From assembly GCA_943329845.2 (NCBI GenBank), contig CALQFM020000021.1, positions 1 through 57,547 on the forward strand: DNA of 57,547 nt, in the 5' to 3' direction. The notes beneath the pieces were generated by a model, which was not told the DNA's origin, ran no database searches, and saw only the letters and a list, made by a program, of their open reading frames with translations. Made by a program: the position numbers and the translations under genes. Of the stretch, positions 52,195 to 57,547 are shown in pieces. Origin of the DNA: Candidatus Kuenenia stuttgartensis. Its GTDB lineage: Bacteria > Pseudomonadota > Alphaproteobacteria > SMXS01. Numbering within the stretch: position 1 is the first letter of the stretch; each line of letters opens with the position of its first letter.

Positions 52195-53091
52195 GTGAAC
52201 CAGGAACTGACCATCGAGGAGAAGATCGCCCTCAAGCAGTGGGGCCTGGACGACGACGCCCTCGCCGTCCATCCCACCGTCTACCGGAACGATCTGCTCG
52301 ACGGCCAGGTGTTCCTGATCTCGGGCGGCGGCACCGGCATGGGCCGCACGCTGGCCTATCTGGTCGCGCGCCTCGGCGGCCAGGTGATGATCTGCGGCCG
52401 GCGCCAGGAGATGCTCGACGAGACGGCGGTGGGGATCAAGTCGCGCCTCGGGAAGGAGATCGGCACCTACGCCATGTCGATCCGCGACGAGGACCAGGTG
52501 TCGGCGCTGATGGACACCACCTGGGAGCGCTTCGGCCAGGTGAACTGCCTGGTGAACAACGCCGGCGGCCAGTTCGTGCAGAACGCCATCGACTTCTCCA
52601 AGAAGGGCTGGCGCTCGGTCATCGACCTGAACCTCAACGGCACCTGGTACATGATGCAGGAAGCCGCCATCCGCTGGCGCGACACCGGCTTCCACGGCGG
52701 CAACATCATCAACAACGTGGCGACGGTGGCGCGCGGCATGCCCCAGTCGGGCCACACCTGCGCCGCGCGCGCCGGCATCATCGCCATGTCGAAGACCGTC
52801 TCGACGGAATGGGCGCCGTTCCGCATCCGGGTGAACTGCGTCGCGCCCGGCTCCATCGAGACCACCGGCTTCCACGTCTATTCCGACGAGGCGCTGACCA
52901 CCTTCGCCAGCTGCAACCCGATGAAGCGCATGGGCACCGCCTGGGACGTGGCCGAGGCCATGGTCTATCTCGCCGGCCCCGCCGCCAGCTTCATCACCGG
53001 CGAGGTCCTGACCGTCGACGGCGGCATGTCCCAGATGGGCTGGATGTGGCCCGCCGGACGCCCGGACTACTTCAAGGACATCATCGGCTGA
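52195..53091 (+). CDS. Non-canonical SDR (dienoyl-/enoyl-CoA-reductase-like)
   Basis: 298 residues. Cofactor site SGGGTGMGRTLAYL, then CLVNNAGGQFVQNAIDFS and INNVATVARGMPQSGHTCAARAGI. The Y-x3-K pair of classical SDRs is absent: the position reads HTCAARAG, so Tyr is Thr and Lys is Arg, as in 2,4-dienoyl-CoA reductase and related enoyl-CoA reductases whose active site is different. The N-terminus has a 35-residue leader before the Rossmann fold. GTG 52195 lies 8 bases after the thiolase stop. It most likely acts on an acyl-CoA intermediate of the module. Confidence 0.87.
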   Translation: MNQELTIEEKIALKQWGLDDDALAVHPTVYRNDLLDGQVFLISGGGTGMGRTLAYLVARLGGQVMICGRRQEMLDETAVGIKSRLGKEIGTYAMSIRDEDQVSALMDTTWERFGQVNCLVNNAGGQFVQNAIDFSKKGWRSVIDLNLNGTWYMMQEAAIRWRDTGFHGGNIINNVATVARGMPQSGHTCAARAGIIAMSKTVSTEWAPFRIRVNCVAPGSIETTGFHVYSDEALTTFASCNPMKRMGTAWDVAEAMVYLAGPAASFITGEVLTVDGGMSQMGWMWPAGRPDYFKDIIG

Positions 53092-53113
53092 GGGCGGTCG
53101 AGCGCCCGCCCTC

Positions 53114-53872
53114 TCACATCTTGATGCTGGCGCCGCCGTCCACCTTGATGCCGGTGCCGTTGATGAAGTTCGAGCTGTCGAGCGCCAGGAACAGCGCCGC
53201 GTTGGCCACGTCGATGGCCTCGCCGAGGCGGCCGACCGTGGTCTTGTTCCGCCAGTAGTCGATCTCGCCGGGCGGCGCGGTTTCCACGTAGCGCTCGGTC
53301 ATGCCGGTGACGATGAAGCCGGGCTGCACGTAATTGGCGGTGATGCCGAGCGGGCCAAGCTCCAGCGCCTGCACCTTGGTCAGGCCGGCGACGGCGTGCT
53401 TCGACGTCACATAGGCGCTGAGCGCGGGCGCGGCCTGCTGCGAGGCGACCGACGCGGTGTTGATCACCCGGCCGTTGCCCGACTGGCGCAGATGCGGCAC
53501 GGCGGCCAGCGTCATGCGGTTGACCGCCGAGACGTTGACCGCCATCACCCTGTCCCAGGCGCCGGGCTGCTGCTCCAGATACGGGTCGTAGGGCGCGATG
53601 CCGGCGTTGTTGAACAGGATGTCGAGCTTGCCGAACGCGGCGATGGCGGCGGCGGCGATGGCATCCGGCGCGTCCGCGTCGGTCAGGTCGCGGGCGACGC
53701 GGACCACCGCCGGATTGCCGCCGTGCCGCCGCTCCAGCGCATCGGCGTCGATGTCGTTGGCGATGACCTTCGCGCCCTGGGCGGTGAACAGGTCGACGGC
53801 CGCGGCGCCGATGCCGCTCGCCGCGCCGGTGATGATGGCGACCTTGCCCTGAAGCCGGTTTTCCCGTGGCAT
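53114..53872 (-). CDS. Short-chain dehydrogenase/reductase (SDR 5)
   Basis: 252-residue FabG-like SDR. KVAIITGAASGIGAAAVD binds cofactor, ILFNNAGIAPYD follows, catalytic serine is in VINTASVASQQA and AYVTSKHAVAGLT gives Y-x3-K. The last residues NGTGIKVDGGASIKM are typical. The frame is open further upstream, but only the part from ATG 53872 fits the family. It is preceded on the same strand, 10 bases away, by a paralogous SDR at 53883. It is convergent with the thiolase-module SDR. Confidence 0.93.
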   Translation of the reverse strand: MPRENRLQGKVAIITGAASGIGAAAVDLFTAQGAKVIANDIDADALERRHGGNPAVVRVARDLTDADAPDAIAAAAIAAFGKLDILFNNAGIAPYDPYLEQQPGAWDRVMAVNVSAVNRMTLAAVPHLRQSGNGRVINTASVASQQAAPALSAYVTSKHAVAGLTKVQALELGPLGITANYVQPGFIVTGMTERYVETAPPGEIDYWRNKTTVGRLGEAIDVANAALFLALDSSNFINGTGIKVDGGASIKM

Positions 53873-53882
53873 GATGTGCTCC

Positions 53883-54632
53883 TCAGCCGTGCGACATGGC
53901 GCCGCCATCGACCCACAGGCCGATGCCGCTGACATAGCTGGCCTCGTCGGACGCCAGGAACAGCACCGCGTTGGCGATGTCCTCGGATTCGCCGAGGCGG
54001 CCGACGGACGCGCGCTCCGTCCAGTATTGCGCATACGCCGGCATGCGCTCGAACGCCGGCGAGGTGATGCCGGTCACGATCGCGCCCGGCTGGATGTAAT
54101 TGGCGGTGCCGTGCGAGCCCAGCTCGCAAGCCAGCACCTTGGTCAGGCCGGCGACGGCGTGCTTGGTGGCGGTGTAGGCCGCCGCGCCGGAATCGGCATA
54201 TTCGGAGCGCACCGAGCCCACATTGATGATCCGCGCCGCGCCGGACTGCTTCAGATAGGGAAACGCCGCCTTCGACAGGCGGTAGACCGACGTCAGGTTG
54301 AGGCCGATGACGAAGTCCCAGTCGGCCTCGTCGTGGGTTTCGACCACGCCGCCCTTGCCGACCGTGCCCGCGTTGTTGAACAGGATGTCGAGCCGGCCGA
54401 AGGCGTCGATGGCGGCCTGGACGATCCGCCCTGCCGCGCCCTCCGCGGTCACGTCCATGTCCATGCACACGATTTTGGCGCTGCCGGCATGCACCACGGC
54501 GAGCGGTTTGCCCGGCAGGTCGACCGCCAGCACCTTCGCGCCTTCCGCCGCCAGCAACCGGGCCGACGCCTCGCCGATGCCGCTCGCGGCGCCGGTCACG
54601 ATCGCCGCCTTGCCGTCCAGCAGTCCCGTCAT
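53883..54632 (-). CDS. Short-chain dehydrogenase/reductase (SDR 6)
   Basis: 249-residue FabG-like SDR, paralogue of the downstream gene. KAAIVTGAASGIGEAS is the cofactor loop, ILFNNAGTVGKGG follows, then RIINVGSVRSEYADSG and AYTATKHAVAGLTK with Y-x3-K. The final VSGIGLWVDGGAMSHG is usual. The two neighbouring SDRs share GRLGE and ITANYVQPG/GTANYIQPG segments and probably arose by tandem duplication. The start codon region has a purine-rich GGGGGAGAC. Confidence 0.93.
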   Translation of the reverse strand: MTGLLDGKAAIVTGAASGIGEASARLLAAEGAKVLAVDLPGKPLAVVHAGSAKIVCMDMDVTAEGAAGRIVQAAIDAFGRLDILFNNAGTVGKGGVVETHDEADWDFVIGLNLTSVYRLSKAAFPYLKQSGAARIINVGSVRSEYADSGAAAYTATKHAVAGLTKVLACELGSHGTANYIQPGAIVTGITSPAFERMPAYAQYWTERASVGRLGESEDIANAVLFLASDEASYVSGIGLWVDGGAMSHG

Positions 54633-54794
54633 CAGGTCTCCCCCTCCGGTTGATCGCCAGAGTGGCCGGAGGCGCGGCCGGCGTCAACGTGCGGGCCCGT
54701 TTTTGAAGCAGGCAGTATTGTTTCTTTCGCTTCTTTAGCGGGCCCGGGGGCTATGCTAGGGTCCGCGCGGGAGACGACGAGCGGGAGAGTACCG

Positions 54795-56168
54795 ATGGAC
54801 TACAACCTGGAACAGGGCGGACCGGTGCTGAACCCGGACGCGCCGCCCGCCGCACCCGACGCGAAGGCGCCCTATGTGGACAATGGCGCCGACATCAAGG
54901 CCCCGTCGCGCTACTACACCGCCGCCTGGAAGGCGAAGGAATGGGAGCGGGTCTGGAGCCGCGTCTGGACCATCGCCGGACTGGTGTCCGACATCCCGGA
55001 AGTCGGCGACTTCCTGACCTATGACCTGCTGCACGAATCCTTCGTGATCGTGCGCACCGGCGCCGGCCCCGCCGACATCCGGGCCTGGTACAATATCTGC
55101 GGCCACCGCGGCAACCGGCTGGTCCACGCCGATTTCGGCCACGTCGCCGGCCGCTTCACCTGCAACTTCCATTCCTGGCAGTGGGACATCGACGGCCGGC
55201 TGGCCCATGTCACCGACGCGGAATCCTTCAGGCCCGAGGTGCTGGCCTGCGCGCCCGACCTGGTGCCCGTTACCATGGACATCGTCGCCGGGGTGATCTT
55301 CGTCACCATGGCCGACGATCCCGTGCCGCTGCGCGAGTTCCTGGGCCCGGTCGCGTCGCACATGGAAGCCTTCCAGGTTGATAAGATGAACGTGGTGCGC
55401 CACGTGCGCAGCGATTGGGCGGCCAACTGGAAGACCGGCATCGACGCGTTCTACGAGACCTATCACCTGGGATCGGTGCATCCGCAGACCCAGCCGATCA
55501 TGGGCGACATCACCACCCAGATCGACTGCTATCCCAACGGCATGAGCCGCATGATCGTGCCGATCGGCGTGCCGAGCCCGCATTTCCCAGACCAGTCGTC
55601 GATCAATCCGGGCCTGCGCTACATGCTGGAATCCGTGGGCCTGAAGCCCGATGCGTTCGCGGGCGGGCCGCAGGACGTGCGCCCTGCCCTCGCCGCCGCC
55701 AAGCGCGAGGTCTCGAAGCGCTTCGGCCTGGGCTGGGACAGCCTGTCCGACGTGCAGCTGACCGACAGCTTCGCCACCGGCATCTTCCCCAACGTGCAGT
55801 TCGGCATCCATCCGGAAGGCGCGTTCCTGATGCGCTTCATGCCCCACGCCGACGACCCGCAGCGCTTCACCTACGACACAATGACGCTGGTGCGCCACGT
55901 GGACGACCCCAGCTTCCGGGTGCCGGACTGGATGGGCCTGCCCGAAGGCACCGACTGCTCGGGCCGCGAGCGCCCCGAGATCGAATACAAGGGCATCGGC
56001 GAGCCCGCCGATCTGGGCCTCGTCCTCGACCAGGATTCCGAGCTGCTGCCCATCGTCCAGAAGGGCCTGCGCAGCAAGGGCTTCAAGGGTCCCCTGTGGA
56101 GCGAGCAGGAAGGCCGCGTGCGGCACTTCCACAACGAGCTGGACCGCTACGTCGAGGGGGAGAAGTGA
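54795..56168 (+). CDS. Rieske non-heme iron oxygenase, alpha subunit (3)
   Basis: 457-residue oxygenase, paralogue of oxygenase 1. Rieske ligands are Cys102/His104 (NICGHRGNRLV) and Cys123/His126 (CNFHSW); the iron site is DAFYETYHLGSVHPQ (H-x4-H). The two share PYxDNG, SRVWTIAGLVSDIPEVGDF-type segments, CSGxxRPE and the end HFHNELDRYVEGEK. ATG 54795 has GGGAGAG upstream. Its companion ferredoxin and reductase are not adjacent; an acyl-CoA ligase follows after a palindromic repeat. Confidence 0.93.
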   Translation: MDYNLEQGGPVLNPDAPPAAPDAKAPYVDNGADIKAPSRYYTAAWKAKEWERVWSRVWTIAGLVSDIPEVGDFLTYDLLHESFVIVRTGAGPADIRAWYNICGHRGNRLVHADFGHVAGRFTCNFHSWQWDIDGRLAHVTDAESFRPEVLACAPDLVPVTMDIVAGVIFVTMADDPVPLREFLGPVASHMEAFQVDKMNVVRHVRSDWAANWKTGIDAFYETYHLGSVHPQTQPIMGDITTQIDCYPNGMSRMIVPIGVPSPHFPDQSSINPGLRYMLESVGLKPDAFAGGPQDVRPALAAAKREVSKRFGLGWDSLSDVQLTDSFATGIFPNVQFGIHPEGAFLMRFMPHADDPQRFTYDTMTLVRHVDDPSFRVPDWMGLPEGTDCSGRERPEIEYKGIGEPADLGLVLDQDSELLPIVQKGLRSKGFKGPLWSEQEGRVRHFHNELDRYVEGEK

Positions 56169-56185
56169 CGGCTATCCTTAATAGC

Positions 56186-56286
56186 CGTCATCCCGGCGAA
56201 GGCCGGGATCCAGACCATTCTTACGAAAGGACGCGCGCATAGCGCGCACTCGCCAAGCCTGGGTCCCGGCCTTCGCCGGGATGACG
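56186..56286. repeat. Palindromic repeat, CGTCATCCCGGCGAAGGCCGGGATCCAG family
   Basis: Arms at 56186-56213 and 56259-56286 match at 27 of 28 positions as reverse complements with a 45-base loop. It shares its outer and inner patterns with the repeats at 21421 and 32941. It fills most of the 142-base gap between Rieske oxygenase 3 and the acyl-CoA ligase gene; the ligase ribosome site AAAACGGGGAAG follows it. Confidence 0.93.
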
Positions 56287-56310
56287 ACCGAGATAAAACG
56301 GGGAAGAACC

Positions 56311-57547
56311 ATGACAGAAATCAACACTTTCGGGCGGCTGCTGACCCGCGCGGCCAGGACCTGGCCGGAACGCGACGCGGTGATCTTTCCCGAGCGCCGG
56401 CAGAGCTTCGCCGAGTTGCATGACCGGGCCGTGCACCGCGCCCGCCAGCTCGTCGCGCTGGGCGTGCAGCCGGGCGACAATGTGGGCATCCTGCTGGCGA
56501 CCAGCTTCGAGTTCATGGAGGTGATGTTCGGCATCGCCATGGCCGGCGCCGTCATGGTGCCGATCAACGCCCGCTACCGCGGCAGCGAGATCGCCTATGT
56601 CACCGAAAACGCCGACATCGTCACCATCGTCACCACCGGCAAGGTGGCCGAGGGCGTGAACTTCGTCGAGCGCCTCGGCGAGGGCCTGCCCGGCCTGGCG
56701 GCATCCGCCAATCCGCGCGCCCTGTCGCTGGCGGTGGCGCCCAGGCTGCGCAACATCCTGCTGCTGGGCGGCGGCAGCGCGCCCGGCCTGGTGAGCGAGC
56801 CCGACCTGTCGTCCTACGCAAGCTCGATCCCCGCCGCCGAGATCGAGCGCCGCAGCGACGCCGTCGGCGACGACGATCTGTGCATGATCCTCTACACCTC
56901 GGGCACCACGTCCAACCCGAAGGGCTGCATGATCACCGGCCGGTCGATCATCGGCAACGGCCGCGCCATGGCCAAGGCCTACGGCATGACCGAGAAGGAC
57001 AGCTTCTGGTCGCCGCTGCCCATGTTCCACATCGCCGCCACCTTCCCCATCGCCGCCTGCTTCGACATGGGCAGCGCCTATGTGACCATGGGCTATTTCG
57101 ACGCCGGCGTGGCGCTGAAGCTGTTGGAGGAGTCGCGGGCGACCATCAACTACGCCTGCTTCGTCACCATCATCGGCGACCTGATCAACCACCCGGACTT
57201 CGCCACCACCGACCTGAGCGCCATAAGGCTGATGAACTCCAGCCTGGCGGTGCAGCCGCCCGGCTTCACCGAGAAGCTGACGAAGGCCATGCCGAACTGC
57301 ATCCAGGTCGGCACCTATGGCCTCAGCGAGGCCTCGGGCACGGTCACCACCTCGCCGGTCGACAGCCCGGAGCATCTGCGCCACACGCGGCTGGGCTCGC
57401 CCATGCCCGGCCAGGAAGTGGAGATCCGCGATCCCGATACCGGCAAGCCGGTGCCGACCGGCGAGCGCGGCGAAATCTGCGTGCGCGGCGTCAACATCCT
57501 GAAGGGCTACTACAAGGACCCGGAGAAGTCCGCCCAGACCATCCGCG
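56311..57547 (+). CDS. AMP-forming acyl-CoA synthetase/ligase (5' part, runs off the window)
   Basis: The frame opens at ATG 56311 and is still open at the last base, giving 412 residues of an ANL-superfamily enzyme that activates a carboxylic acid with ATP and CoA. The P-loop motif is MILYTSGTTSNPKGCMIT, then LPMFHIAATFPIAA (A4-like), and the substrate region VGTYGLSEASGTVTTSP (A5-like). GERGEICVRGVNILKGYY precedes the edge. The C-terminal lid with the catalytic Lys lies outside. It may activate the substrate for the neighbouring CoA-dependent genes. Confidence 0.93.
   Translation, partial: MTEINTFGRLLTRAARTWPERDAVIFPERRQSFAELHDRAVHRARQLVALGVQPGDNVGILLATSFEFMEVMFGIAMAGAVMVPINARYRGSEIAYVTENADIVTIVTTGKVAEGVNFVERLGEGLPGLAASANPRALSLAVAPRLRNILLLGGGSAPGLVSEPDLSSYASSIPAAEIERRSDAVGDDDLCMILYTSGTTSNPKGCMITGRSIIGNGRAMAKAYGMTEKDSFWSPLPMFHIAATFPIAACFDMGSAYVTMGYFDAGVALKLLEESRATINYACFVTIIGDLINHPDFATTDLSAIRLMNSSLAVQPPGFTEKLTKAMPNCIQVGTYGLSEASGTVTTSPVDSPEHLRHTRLGSPMPGQEVEIRDPDTGKPVPTGERGEICVRGVNILKGYYKDPEKSAQTIR

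Overview
The window is high-GC, densely coded DNA that looks like an alphaproteobacterial chromosome. The main evidence is the minus-strand run recO-era-rnc-lepB-acpS-pdxJ-rel-rpoZ-folK, a housekeeping order typical of that class, plus glcDEF, a SqrR/BigR-type regulator and many short intergenic palindromes. The genus cannot be named from sequence alone. No tRNA, rRNA or CRISPR array was seen. Coordinates below use start codons chosen by eye from family length, overlap and ribosome-binding sites.

Layout. 1-138: end of an IS630-type transposase cut by the window edge. 211-7838: housekeeping operon(s) on the minus strand (DNA repair, ribosome GTPase, RNase III, signal peptidase, holo-ACP synthase, PLP synthesis, stringent response, RNA polymerase omega, folate). 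7960-12000: NYN nuclease-like protein, family-5 uracil-DNA glycosylase, sulfite-oxidase-like protein, GNAT, smpB, dapA. 12039-14983: a small sulfur operon: an ArsR repressor with the SqrR/BigR cysteine pair, a SulP permease and two YeeE/YedE half-transporters, preceded by a site matching ATTC-N8-GAAT. 14980-21406: GNAT, GST-like protein, a broken alpha/beta hydrolase and glycolate oxidase glcDEF.

From 21525 to the end the window is an accessory catabolic region: acyl-CoA carboxylase beta chain, three Rieske oxygenase alpha subunits, a Rieske ferredoxin, acyl-CoA dehydrogenase, PhyH dioxygenase, CoA transferase, tandem epoxide hydrolases, amidohydrolase, PQQ/cytochrome c dehydrogenase, several SnoaL-fold proteins, six SDRs, an HMG-CoA-synthase-like protein fused to a DUF35 zinc ribbon, an SCP2-type thiolase and an acyl-CoA ligase. 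Together they suggest oxidation and CoA-dependent breakdown of hydrophobic, perhaps terpenoid, steroid or aromatic compounds; the substrate cannot be deduced.

The most unusual locus is 46299-49248, set between catabolic genes and of visibly different codon use. A nucleoside-phosphorylase effector domain is followed, in another reading frame, by the C-terminal alpha-solenoid of a large STAND/NACHT (Avs-like) ATPase, with no NTPase core between them. It is either a deletion-decayed antiphage gene or a split, NTPase-less derivative. Other points of interest are several dispersed palindrome families, an unannotated 39-residue membrane peptide next to one of them, an HMGS-like enzyme with Gln at the nucleophile position, and a hydrolase pseudogene that has lost exactly its nucleophile segment.
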